Positions 1 through 7,571 of a DNA stretch of 24,243 nt are shown piece after piece (within the stretch, counting starts at the first letter, position 1; the number at the start of each line of letters is the position of its first letter). The translations under genes were made by a program, and so were the position numbers. The stretch lies in the NCBI GenBank assembly GCA_001513395.1, contig LFTP01000025.1:1-24243 (forward strand). Reading direction: 5' to 3'. The DNA comes from Clostridia bacterium DTU080. GTDB lineage: Bacteria; Bacillota; Limnochordia; DTU080. The notes below the pieces were generated by a model. It ran no database searches, was not told the DNA's origin, and worked only from the letters and a program-made list of their open reading frames with translations.

Positions 1-2
1 GT

Positions 3-1214
3 ATACATGTCTGGTTGCCCGAGGAAGATGTACCCACGCCCGTGGCGGCACATGCCGTGCTTCAGCTCAATGCCGCCGGGGCGATCATGTTTACGGCCAG
101 CCACAATCCGCCTGAATACAACGGGGTGAAGTTCATACCGGCCTATGCCGGACCGGCATCCCCCGAGATAACCTCCGACATAGAACGTCATCTCAGCCGG
201 GTCATGAGCGGCGAGGTGGCTGTGCCGCAGACAGCTTCGGCGGAAGAATTGGATGTTGAATCCTGGGATCCGAGTCTTGACTATGTCGCCTCGTTACGAC
301 GTTTAGTGAACCTGGAGGCCATCGCCGAATCCGGTCTCAAGATAGGCTATGATGCCATGCACGGATCCGGACGTCACTACGTCGGTGACATCCTGCGCCA
401 AGCCGGGATGGAAGTTGTCTCACTGCGGACGGAGCGCGATCCGCTTTTCGGAGGAGTCACTCCCGAGCCTCAGGAGCGCTATTTGTCCGAACTCGTGGAG
501 TTGACCAAGACAGGCCGGATAGATCTCGGCCTGGCCACTGACGGAGACGCCGACCGTTTTGGGATCATCGATTCAGACGGGACTTACTTGTCGCCCAATG
601 AAGTCATCGCTCTGCTCATACCGTATTTGGTGGAACGACGAGGTTTTAAAGGATCGGTCGTGCGCACGTTAGCCACCACCCATCTGATCGATCGCTTAGC
701 GGATCATTTCGGTTTGACTTTGCGTGAGACGCCCGTAGGTTTCAAACATGTCTGTGAGTGGATGCGCAAGGAGGCAGTCATCATCGGCGGAGAAGAAAGC
801 GGCGGGCTGAGTATACTGGGGCATATTCCCGAAAAAGACGGCGTGCTGGCCACGCTTTTGCTGGCGGAAGTGCGAGCCGTTACCGGGATTCCGCTGCGGC
901 AGTATCTGAAGCGCTGGGCCGATCAAGTAGGACCATGTGTTTCAAAACGTATCGATTTGCGCTATCCCGAGGAGAAAAAAGCGGTGCTGTTGGCGCATCT
1001 GCGGGAGAAGCCGCCTGAGAACGTCGGCAAACGTCGGTTGGCGGATGTGGTGACCATTGACGGGGCCAAGTACATTTTCACGGACGGCAGCTGGATGCTG
1101 GTGCGCGCCTCGGGTACCGAACCGCTGCTTCGCATCTATCTGGAAGCCCCTGATCGCGAAGCCTTAGCCGCTTTGGAAACTGACGTCCGGCAGTTGGTCA
1201 TGGACGCAGTGTAA
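3..1214 (+). CDS. Phosphoglucomutase/phosphomannomutase family protein, 5'-truncated
   Basis: This is an alpha-D-phosphohexomutase, which interconverts hexose 1- and 6-phosphates in the cytoplasm and so supplies sugar nucleotides for cell-wall and polysaccharide synthesis. The frame is open to the window edge, so about 60 N-terminal residues are missing; 403 residues are visible where the family usually has 450-470. The active-site serine loop TASHNP lies at visible residues 31-36, the metal loop DGDADR at about 180-185, the sugar-selecting GGEESGG loop at about 262-268, and the phosphate-binding RASGTEP close to the C-terminus. All four hallmark loops are intact, so the enzyme should be active. 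Substrate preference (glucose, mannose or glucosamine) cannot be decided, although the GEESGG loop fits glucose/mannose mutases better than GlmM. A TTG at base 15 is only an internal codon. The htrA-like gene follows 63 bases downstream. Confidence 0.93.
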   Translation: MHVWLPEEDVPTPVAAHAVLQLNAAGAIMFTASHNPPEYNGVKFIPAYAGPASPEITSDIERHLSRVMSGEVAVPQTASAEELDVESWDPSLDYVASLRRLVNLEAIAESGLKIGYDAMHGSGRHYVGDILRQAGMEVVSLRTERDPLFGGVTPEPQERYLSELVELTKTGRIDLGLATDGDADRFGIIDSDGTYLSPNEVIALLIPYLVERRGFKGSVVRTLATTHLIDRLADHFGLTLRETPVGFKHVCEWMRKEAVIIGGEESGGLSILGHIPEKDGVLATLLLAEVRAVTGIPLRQYLKRWADQVGPCVSKRIDLRYPEEKKAVLLAHLREKPPENVGKRRLADVVTIDGAKYIFTDGSWMLVRASGTEPLLRIYLEAPDREALAALETDVRQLVMDAV

Positions 1215-1227
1215 CTGATCCTTCCCT

Positions 1228-1262
1228 GCGACACACTACGTCATGGGTACAGAGCGTGTCGC
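1228..1262 (+). repeat. Inverted repeat in the mutase-protease gap
   Basis: GCGACAC (1228-1234) and GTGTCGC (1256-1262) form a perfect 7-bp inverted repeat around a 21-base loop. The loop contains TAC...GTA, which could extend the stem. It sits just before the Shine-Dalgarno site of the protease gene. No T-tract follows, so it is not an intrinsic terminator. It could be an mRNA hairpin or an operator, or chance. Confidence 0.35.
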
Positions 1263-1277
1263 TGAGGGGAGAGGAGT

Positions 1278-2363
1278 ATGTCAAGGCGTCAATGGATTGG
1301 AATTCTGGCTGTTGTTGTCGTTTTTGCGGCAGGAGTTGTCACCGTTCGTCAAAGCGACAGACAAGAGGCTTTGCCTCGCGGCAGTGAGATCTCTCAAATC
1401 GGTGAAGCCGTAGTGGAACAGGCCTTGGTCCGGGCAGTGCGCAGTGTCGGCGACAGTGTGGTCAAGATCGCCGTCACGGAAAGCGTGCAGATAGCCTCCT
1501 TGTTTGGGCCTGTCGTCACCGAAACCTACGGACTCGGCTCTGGAGTCATCATCGACTCAAAGGGGCATATCCTGACCAACTATCATGTGGTGCGAGACGC
1601 CAAACAGATTGACGTCTTTTTGCCTGATGGCAGAGGTTTTCCCGGCTCGGTTGTCGGCACGGATCCCCAAAGTGACCTGGCTGTGATCCGCATCGAAGGC
1701 TCGGATCTTCCTGTAGCTCCACTGGGGGATTCGCGCCGGTTGCGCGTGGGGCAGCAGGTGATCGCCATTGGCAATCCTTTCGGCTTCGACTACTCCGTAA
1801 CCACCGGTGTCATCAGCGCCTTGGGAAGAGAACTCGCTGTCGGGTCCTCTGAAGGACCTCCTCTTCAGAACTTGATTCAGACCGATGCGGCCATCAATCC
1901 GGGCAACAGCGGCGGTCCTCTGGTCGATTTGTCAGGACGGGTGATAGGGATCAATACGGCTGTTGTGCGCCAAGTCGCGGGCGTAGAGGCCCAAGGACTT
2001 GGCTTTTCCATTCCCATCACCGATGCCATGGAGACCATGCAACAGATCCTGCGCTACGGGCGCCCGGTGCGTTTGGGCGCCGTTGGCGGTACGCTGACTC
2101 CCTCACTGGCTCAAGCCATCAGGCGGAACACCGGCCAACCCCTGCCGACAGAGCACGGAGCGTTCATCACCCGTGTTCTTCCGGACACCCCGGCTGATAG
2201 GGCAGGATTGCAACCGGCGGATGTCATTGTGGCTGCAAACGCCCGACAGATCACCTCTATGGAGGATTTGGCGGAGGCGGTGCGCACCGCCGGTTTTGGT
2301 GGCACGCTGATTCTGCGGCTTTGGCGAGTCGGAGAGCTCATGGATATGCGCGTTCATCTGTAG
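1278..2363 (+). CDS. HtrA/DegP-family membrane-anchored serine protease with PDZ domain
   Basis: The protein is an S1C serine endopeptidase that should act on misfolded or damaged proteins at the outer face of the membrane. Residues 5-23 form a hydrophobic signal-anchor. The trypsin-like domain follows, with catalytic His103 (in NYHVV), Asp133 (in SDLAVI) and Ser211 (in GNSGGPL). A C-terminal PDZ domain covers roughly residues 270-361, with HGAFITRVLPDTPADRAG as its peptide-binding region. At 361 residues it has the usual size for single-PDZ HtrA proteins. The ATG at 1278 is preceded by GGAGAGGAG, a strong ribosome-binding site. The triad is complete, so activity is expected. Which paralogue it corresponds to (HtrA, HtrB or YyxA type) cannot be told. 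The polyprenyl synthase gene starts 71 bases downstream with no visible terminator between, so co-transcription is likely. Confidence 0.95.
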   Translation: MSRRQWIGILAVVVVFAAGVVTVRQSDRQEALPRGSEISQIGEAVVEQALVRAVRSVGDSVVKIAVTESVQIASLFGPVVTETYGLGSGVIIDSKGHILTNYHVVRDAKQIDVFLPDGRGFPGSVVGTDPQSDLAVIRIEGSDLPVAPLGDSRRLRVGQQVIAIGNPFGFDYSVTTGVISALGRELAVGSSEGPPLQNLIQTDAAINPGNSGGPLVDLSGRVIGINTAVVRQVAGVEAQGLGFSIPITDAMETMQQILRYGRPVRLGAVGGTLTPSLAQAIRRNTGQPLPTEHGAFITRVLPDTPADRAGLQPADVIVAANARQITSMEDLAEAVRTAGFGGTLILRLWRVGELMDMRVHL

Positions 2364-2434
2364 GAAGAATGTATCGTGTCGGCGGATGTGGGGAAAGCTG
2401 CATTCGATCGGATTGCGTTTGGGAGCGAAGACAG

Positions 2435-3412
2435 ATGAGCTTGAACTTGCTCCGGGAGACTCTCCCCGGAATGGGCGAGGCCGTGGGATTTGTGGAGCAG
2501 CGTCTCAGATCCGCACTCTTAGATGCCACGTCTGAGGCCAAGGAGATCTTTTTTCACCTGCTCGATGGCGGGGGAAAGCGTATCAGGCCGGTTTTGACTC
2601 TGTTGTCGGCGAGTCTTTTTACCCAAGACGTCTCAGAGGTCGTTCCAGTGGCGGCAGCCATGGAACTGATTCATATGGCGACCCTTGTTCACGACGATGT
2701 CATTGACGTCGCTGATACTCGCCGAGGCAGAGCGACCATCAATTATGTTTGGGGTAATCAGCAGGCGGTACTGGCAGGTGATGCGTTGCTGGCCCGGGCC
2801 CTGTGTTTGTTGGCTGAAGTGGGTCTTTTGGAGGTAGTCCGAATCGTTTCCCGGATGATCCACGGGATGTGTGAAGGAGAGTTGACTCAGAACGCCAATT
2901 TGGGGAATCTGGCTCAAACGGAGGCCGAGTATTTTGAGCGGATAGAAAAAAAGACGGCTCTTTTTTTCTCTGTGTGTTGTCAGGCTGGAGCGTTGGTGGC
3001 CCGTGGTCCGAGCGAAGATGTCGAGGCCATGGGCGAGTACGGTCGTCTCTTAGGCCTGGCCTTTCAAGTGATCGATGACGTCTTAGATTTTACCGCTGAT
3101 GCCGAGGTGTTAGGCAAACCCGTAGGCAGTGATTTTGTGTCGGGCGTCATCACCTTACCGGTCATCCATATCTTGAGGCAGAGCAAAGCGCAAGCGGAGC
3201 TCAGCTTGTGTCTGGCCAGTCGGTCCTCCGTCAAAGAAGCGATCCCCCAGGTACTGGAGATTGTCCGTGAGTACGGCGGGGTGGACTACAGTCTGCAGGT
3301 GGCGCAGACGCTGGTCAGTCGGGCAAAAGAGCGGTTGCCGAAATCGGGAAATGGCGATATACGCAAGGCACTGATCAGCGTGGCGGACATGGTGTTGCAT
3401 CGAACCCACTAG
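2435..3412 (+). CDS. Long-chain polyprenyl diphosphate synthase (heptaprenyl diphosphate synthase subunit II-like)
   Basis: This is a trans-prenyltransferase that condenses isopentenyl diphosphate onto allylic diphosphates to make the side chain of a quinone or a related long prenyl chain. The first aspartate-rich motif is HDDVID at residues 86-91, and the second is IDDVLD at 213-218. The basic GGGKRIRP lies at 45-52 and GKPVGSD at 227-233. The residue five positions before the first aspartate pair is alanine, a small residue, which in this family goes with long products rather than C15 or C20. I chose the ATG at 2435 because family members begin close to this point (325 residues) and the 38 upstream in-frame residues (from 2321) overlap the protease gene and have no prenyltransferase character. 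No menaquinone genes are in the window, so the acceptor is unknown. Confidence 0.9.
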   Translation: MSLNLLRETLPGMGEAVGFVEQRLRSALLDATSEAKEIFFHLLDGGGKRIRPVLTLLSASLFTQDVSEVVPVAAAMELIHMATLVHDDVIDVADTRRGRATINYVWGNQQAVLAGDALLARALCLLAEVGLLEVVRIVSRMIHGMCEGELTQNANLGNLAQTEAEYFERIEKKTALFFSVCCQAGALVARGPSEDVEAMGEYGRLLGLAFQVIDDVLDFTADAEVLGKPVGSDFVSGVITLPVIHILRQSKAQAELSLCLASRSSVKEAIPQVLEIVREYGGVDYSLQVAQTLVSRAKERLPKSGNGDIRKALISVADMVLHRTH

Positions 3413-3425
3413 CTCCCGCGCCCCG

Positions 3426-3434
3426 TGATATAAT
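3426..3434 (+). promoter_or_regulatory. Extended -10 promoter for ndk
   Basis: TGATATAAT is a perfect extended -10 element (TGnTATAAT). No good -35 hexamer is found 16-18 bases upstream, which is typical of extended -10 promoters. Transcription would start near 3441, giving a leader of about 117 bases before ndk. Confidence 0.6.
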
Positions 3435-3441
3435 CAAATTA

Positions 3442-3538
3442 TGGCATTCTTTTCCTTGCCAAACTTCATGCCAAAGAGAGCGGATTCTTTCATTGGGGCG
3501 AATCAGCCGAGTAGCTGGCTTTCGACCCGACGCCAATG
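3442..3538 (+). promoter_or_regulatory. Structured 5' leader of ndk
   Basis: Two hairpins can be drawn between the predicted start of transcription and the ribosome-binding site. The first pairs TGGCAT (3442-3447) with ATGCCA (3468-3473). The second is longer: GGGGCGAA (3495-3502) and AGCC (3505-3508) pair with GGCT and TTCGACCC (3517-3528), with one G-A mismatch and a two-base bulge. It may be extended by CATT (3491-3494) and AATG (3535-3538). No T-tract follows, so this is not a terminator. It may stabilise the mRNA or act in regulation. It matches no riboswitch class I recognise. Confidence 0.4.
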
Positions 3539-3557
3539 ATTAAGGAGCTGATAGCTG

Positions 3558-3962
3558 GTGGAGCGGACATTCGTGATCGTCAAGCCGGAAGCAGTCAAAC
3601 GAGGACTCATAGGTGAGATTCTGCGGCGATTGGAACAAAAAGGGCTCAGGATCACGAACCTCAAAATGACTACCATCTCAGAGGACTTAGCCCGGGTGCA
3701 CTACGGTCACCACGCGGACAAGCCCTTCTTTCCGGAATTGATGAAGGCGATTACTGCGGGACCGGTGGTGATGGCCATTATCGAGGGCCCCGACTGTATC
3801 CGCCACGTACGCAATCTGGTAGGTGCCACAAATCCGTTGGAGGCGGTCCCGGGTACCATCAGAGGTGATTTTGCTCTTGTCAATCCGTATAACATGGTCC
3901 ATGCGGCCGACTCGCCGGAGGCGGCGGAACTCGAGATCAAGCGCTTCTTCGGAGAGCAATAG
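3558..3962 (+). CDS. ndk: Nucleoside diphosphate kinase
   Basis: The enzyme transfers the gamma-phosphate of ATP to NDPs and dNDPs through a phospho-histidine intermediate, keeping nucleoside triphosphate pools balanced in the cytoplasm. It has 134 residues, within the family range of 130-150. The start ERTFVIVKPEAV, the nucleotide-binding NLVGATNP (86-93), PGTIRGDFA (98-106) and the active-site histidine His115 in NMVHAADS are all present. The family usually has H-G-S-D here, and this protein has H-A-A-D, a mild variation. The start is GTG at 3558, with AAGGAG about ten bases upstream. The gene has its own promoter and leader and ends at a strong hairpin facing the convergent gene downstream. 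Confidence 0.97.
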   Translation: MERTFVIVKPEAVKRGLIGEILRRLEQKGLRITNLKMTTISEDLARVHYGHHADKPFFPELMKAITAGPVVMAIIEGPDCIRHVRNLVGATNPLEAVPGTIRGDFALVNPYNMVHAADSPEAAELEIKRFFGEQ

Positions 3963-3969
3963 GGGATGA

Positions 3970-3999
3970 AATCAGGGCGAAGGTATCTTCGCCCTGATT
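3970..3999. terminator. Hairpin between convergent ndk and the cysteine-rich protein gene
   Basis: AATCAGGGCGAAG (3970-3982) and its exact complement (3987-3999) form a 13-bp perfect stem with a four-base GTAT loop. It sits eight bases after the ndk stop and 46 bases after the end of the convergent minus-strand gene. A long T-run is missing on both sides, so it may be a weak or bidirectional terminator, or a 3'-end stabiliser, perhaps with help from Rho. Confidence 0.7.
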
Positions 4000-4045
4000 G
4001 AATGTAATACACGATCACTGACGGATCACGCTGGTCGGCGGCCGG

Positions 4046-4657
4046 TCACAGCCACATCCTCGTCACGAAATAGACTCGCCCTTGATGCAGTTGCTGCCCG
4101 TCCCAGCTGCCGCATGTAGAGGCGTAGATGCCTGATTTATGGGCCAACGGCACCGGCTCAGAGCATACTGCACCCTCAGGCAGACCGGGAATGACGCAAC
4201 CCAGAGGAAACTCAGGTGGCCGGGTTCCCGTAAGCACTCCGCAAAATCCGCCGCTGCGCAGCTGCACATACCATGGTGAGGGGTTCTTTGGATCCGGAGG
4301 ATTATCCCAGGCATCGGGCGGGGTCGGCAGAGGTTGAGTGAGTCTGATCAGCAAGCCCCGGTTCTCCGCCGGGTCGCCTACCGGACAGGCCACTGAGTCA
4401 TCCATGGCAAAACAAGGATCAAAGATTGCGTTATCCACGGCGCAACGATATGCGCCGGCGCGTGGTGCAGCCAAGGATCCGGTCCAACAATGGCCTTCAG
4501 CTTCTTGGGTCGCTTTGAAGCCGCTTGGGTTGTAGACGATAATCTCAGTGGCCTTGTCGGCTGCGATACGCAAGTAACAGATAACGATAGCGACAAGCAC
4601 TACCGCAACCGCAAGCCAACTCCTTGCTTGTACCCTGCGAATTCTCGTGGGATTCAC
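4046..4657 (-). CDS. Membrane-anchored cysteine-rich protein of unknown function
   Basis: I do not recognise a named family. Positively charged residues (RIRRVQAR) precede one hydrophobic segment at about 15-30, so this is a signal-anchor or signal peptide and the rest lies outside the membrane. The exported part has eight cysteines (57, 72, 82, 91, 139, 154, 165 and 182), an even number that suggests four disulfides. Sequence blocks such as CWTGSLA, AYRC and DPCFA resemble small exported proteins I have seen in Gram-positive and related genomes, none with a known role. The start is taken as GTG at 4657: AGGAGG lies eight bases before it but directly touches the alternative GTG at 4666. It follows the VWA operon by 56 bases on the same strand and may be its last gene or have its own promoter. 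The final helper or substrate role is unknown. Confidence 0.75.
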   Translation of the reverse strand: MNPTRIRRVQARSWLAVAVVLVAIVICYLRIAADKATEIIVYNPSGFKATQEAEGHCWTGSLAAPRAGAYRCAVDNAIFDPCFAMDDSVACPVGDPAENRGLLIRLTQPLPTPPDAWDNPPDPKNPSPWYVQLRSGGFCGVLTGTRPPEFPLGCVIPGLPEGAVCSEPVPLAHKSGIYASTCGSWDGQQLHQGRVYFVTRMWL

Positions 4658-4689
4658 GCCTTGCACCTCCTGAAGATCATTTCATTGAC

Positions 4690-4717
4690 CTAATATATTG
4701 GAGGCCATGATCGTCAA
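4690..4717 (-). promoter_or_regulatory. Possible promoter for the cysteine-rich protein gene
   Basis: Read on the minus strand, TTGACG (4712-4717) and TATTAG (4690-4695) are separated by 16 bases. The -35 matches the consensus at five of six positions and the -10 at four of six. It overlaps the stop of the upstream VWA gene. Read-through from that operon is an alternative. Confidence 0.3.
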
Positions 4718-7569
4718 GAACCCTGCCGGTCTTCATCATCTTCTGATCCGCTCTGTCTGCGGGTACGGCGCAAGCGGGCCAAATAGCGCGCCGGATCGAG
4801 AAGCGGTTCAGCACTCAAGTCAGCTTGTCGTCGTTGTTGAATCAGATCCTCCAGCCGGGGTACAGGCTCAACAATGTAATCGATCGTCACCGGTACAGGC
4901 TCTTCGGCGGAGACTTCTTCAGAAGGCTGTTGGGCCGCCACATCCGTGGTCATTACCGAAGAGGTGCCCCATAGAGCGATTTCCAACTTGCGAAGCATTG
5001 AGGACGGCAAATACCGCACCATAATGTCGATGAGAAAAAGGAGCAAAGCCAAGAGCAACAGAATGGGCCACAGATTCAGAGGGTGTCGTACGGGATGGGG
5101 ATGTCGCAGCAATGATCGCAGCTCTTGGTCTGAAGGCTCATCTGCCTTGAGGAAGAGCTTCCCTCCGGTGGTCAAGACCAATCGTTCCAAAGCGGCGCTG
5201 TCCCGTCCGATCAGGCGATACTCGTTGGAATAGGGAAGTACCGTACCGATAATGAAAGGCCTGTCAAACTCGGGATGGTTCGGATCTGAGATGGTGGCCA
5301 ACCAAATCCCCTGTTCGCTCGCCGGGAACTGCGCCTGATACTGACCCGGTGCCGTCTGGGTCAACGCCAGACGCCTGTTCTCACCGGCGGGAGAGAGAAT
5401 CTCAGCCTGCAGCTGAAGGAAGTTCAGGAAACGGCCCTGGTCATCGATGGCATCCACCACAAGACTGCCTTGGCCTTCAAAGATGGTGAAGTGAGTTCGC
5501 AGGTTCGTGGGCTGTTCGGGGCGCATAGCCCAGCGCGCCGTCTGACTCCAGAAAGCTCCGAAATCGCTCCAAGCCAGCCAATCCGAGGCCCAAGCAGTCG
5601 TAGCGCCCGAAGTAAAAGAGACAACCCGGCCCAGACCATGTCTCCAGGAGGCCAGAATCGGGTCCGCATCCTCGGTTTCCAGATGGATGGCTGAGGTAGC
5701 CTTCGGAGAGGTCAGTACATAGCCCGAAAGAACCGGCAGATTCTCCATGTCTATGCCTGTCAAAAACGGCGCGGGCTGATGAACCTGAGGCTGAACGGGC
5801 TCTTCCACGGCGAGCGGTCGGGAGACTACAAAGGCTTCGGTGGTGAAAATCTGCGGGATGGTGTCTGCATCCTCCGTGTAGTAGAAACGGCCATTGCCCA
5901 GGCGCGCTATCAGGGCCAAAAGTTCGCGATCGGCATCCTCACCAATGGCTACTGAGCTTACGGTGGCTCCGGTGGAACGCAACAGCGAGGTCACATATGG
6001 GAAATCGTAGTCCATGGATTGCCCGTCGGAGAGGATGATGACGTGCTTCACGGCGGCATCCGCCGCTTGTAAGGCTTCATAGGCTTTTAGCATCGCCGGG
6101 CCGAGGTCCGTTCCGCCGCCCGCACCAATAGTTCCTATCTGTTCAGCCATACCGAGTCGATCTGTGGGAGTTTGAAGAGGTACGATCCAGTACGGATCGC
6201 TGTCAAAGGCGATAACTCCGAACAGATCATGATCTAGCATGACATCAAGAACACCGAGTGCCGCTTCTTTGGCCAGGGTGATCTTGTCGCGTCTGCCTTG
6301 CACCGAAGCCATGCTGCCTGACTTGTCCAAGACGAGAACCATAGCCAAAGACGGCATGACGACTGTCTGTGAGACATCGATGGCTACCGGAAACACGCTC
6401 TCCAAAGGCGTCTTGTAATAGCCTCCCAAGCCGTAACTGTTATATCCGCCGATCGTCACCAGGCCGCCGCCAAGCTCACGTACATAGGCGGCGATCTGTT
6501 CCAATTGGGTCGGTGAGAAGCCGAGCGCTGGTACATCGTGGATCACTACGGCTGCATAGGCGCTCAACATCTCAGCGCTGGCCGGGGTCATGGCTGGAGA
6601 TGTCACTTCGATGGGAATGCTGTTTTGTTGCAGAGCATTGATCAAAGCCGCCGAGGCGTCTCGGTTAGCGGTGATGACCAATACCTTGCTCGGTCCGGCG
6701 ACGGAAACGGTGGCATATCCGATATTATTTTGGATCAGAGTGTCTTGCTCGGTCTCCAAACGCACCTCAAAGCGCGTCAGTCCTGAGGGCTCTTTGAGAT
6801 CCGTGAAGTCAAATGCGTTGCGCCCCTCCTTCAGTTCCACCTGGCGTTCCGCAAGCACATCATCGTTGCGTACGAGCCACAGTCTGCCTGTGGCAGGCTG
6901 CGTGGCGGCGATGACCACTCGGAGGGTAAACGGTTGGTTTTCCTGCACGTAGGCCGGGGCGGTTACGCTTTCTACGGAGACCTCCGATTCGGGCAGGCTA
7001 CCGACAAGCAGAGCATCGACGGGAATACCCCGACTCTTTAGAGAGGGCAGAAGGGACTCGACATCACCGCGAGTGTTCACCCCGTCGCTGATGATCATCA
7101 GGCGCAGGTTGCGTTGCGGATCTGCATGAGCCAAGGCCACTTGTAGGGCGGCCTGCAGATCGGTTTCACTGCGGGTAGGTCTGGATTCAATCTGACGCAG
7201 GTGACTCAAATCGCTGCCCAACGGTTGATCGACGAACGCCTCTCCCGCAAAAGCGATCAGGCCCGCTCGATCATTTCGCCCGAGTTGTCGGGCGGCGCGG
7301 CGGACGAGCTCCATACTCTGGCTGCGTTCGGAGCTGGTGATGCTTTCGGAGACATCGACCAAAAAGAGCAGATCCGTACCTTTTTGCCGCACCATCCATT
7401 GGGCACCGGCCAGAGCCAAGATCAACGAGAGCATAGCAGCGCATCTCAGATAAATGACTGTTCTTGTGATGCGCGCCACTCCTGGTGAGAGCAGATATTT
7501 ATGCCACAGAAAGACCACCGGGAGAATAAGGATGACCGCCGACAACCACGCGGGTGTGAGAAAGCGCAT
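4714..7569 (-). CDS. Large membrane protein with two VWA domains flanking a glutamine amidotransferase-like domain
   Basis: This 951-residue protein has two N-terminal membrane helices (about 7-22 and 38-58). A first VWA domain has MIDAS residues D72-x-S74-x-S76, T136/D137 and S161-D162-G163. A beta-rich linker runs over about 200-290, and a class I amidotransferase-like fold over about 294-395 contains GGGLVTIGG. A second VWA domain has D415-x-S417-G-S419, T487/D488 and S514-D515-G516. A beta-rich region follows, then a membrane helix at about 833-850 and a charged cytoplasmic tail. Both metal sites look intact; no catalytic Cys-His pair was seen in the amidotransferase-like fold, so it probably binds rather than hydrolyses. 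Proteins of this layout accompany MoxR ATPases in several phyla, with no agreed function. The ATG follows the BatA-like gene by two bases, so translation is probably coupled. Confidence 0.9.
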   Translation of the reverse strand: MRFLTPAWLSAVILILPVVFLWHKYLLSPGVARITRTVIYLRCAAMLSLILALAGAQWMVRQKGTDLLFLVDVSESITSSERSQSMELVRRAARQLGRNDRAGLIAFAGEAFVDQPLGSDLSHLRQIESRPTRSETDLQAALQVALAHADPQRNLRLMIISDGVNTRGDVESLLPSLKSRGIPVDALLVGSLPESEVSVESVTAPAYVQENQPFTLRVVIAATQPATGRLWLVRNDDVLAERQVELKEGRNAFDFTDLKEPSGLTRFEVRLETEQDTLIQNNIGYATVSVAGPSKVLVITANRDASAALINALQQNSIPIEVTSPAMTPASAEMLSAYAAVVIHDVPALGFSPTQLEQIAAYVRELGGGLVTIGGYNSYGLGGYYKTPLESVFPVAIDVSQTVVMPSLAMVLVLDKSGSMASVQGRRDKITLAKEAALGVLDVMLDHDLFGVIAFDSDPYWIVPLQTPTDRLGMAEQIGTIGAGGGTDLGPAMLKAYEALQAADAAVKHVIILSDGQSMDYDFPYVTSLLRSTGATVSSVAIGEDADRELLALIARLGNGRFYYTEDADTIPQIFTTEAFVVSRPLAVEEPVQPQVHQPAPFLTGIDMENLPVLSGYVLTSPKATSAIHLETEDADPILASWRHGLGRVVSFTSGATTAWASDWLAWSDFGAFWSQTARWAMRPEQPTNLRTHFTIFEGQGSLVVDAIDDQGRFLNFLQLQAEILSPAGENRRLALTQTAPGQYQAQFPASEQGIWLATISDPNHPEFDRPFIIGTVLPYSNEYRLIGRDSAALERLVLTTGGKLFLKADEPSDQELRSLLRHPHPVRHPLNLWPILLLLALLLFLIDIMVRYLPSSMLRKLEIALWGTSSVMTTDVAAQQPSEEVSAEEPVPVTIDYIVEPVPRLEDLIQQRRQADLSAEPLLDPARYLARLRRTRRQSGSEDDEDRQGS

Positions 7570-7571
7570 GT

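Noticed and set aside
2321..2434. 38-residue N-terminal extension of the polyprenyl synthase
   Set aside because: It overlaps the protease gene, lacks a ribosome site and does not resemble prenyltransferases; the ATG at 2435 fits the family.
4128..4693. Several plus-strand ORFs opposite the cysteine-rich protein gene
   Set aside because: Out-of-frame shadows; the minus-strand frame has a signal segment, an ordered cysteine pattern and a strong ribosome site.
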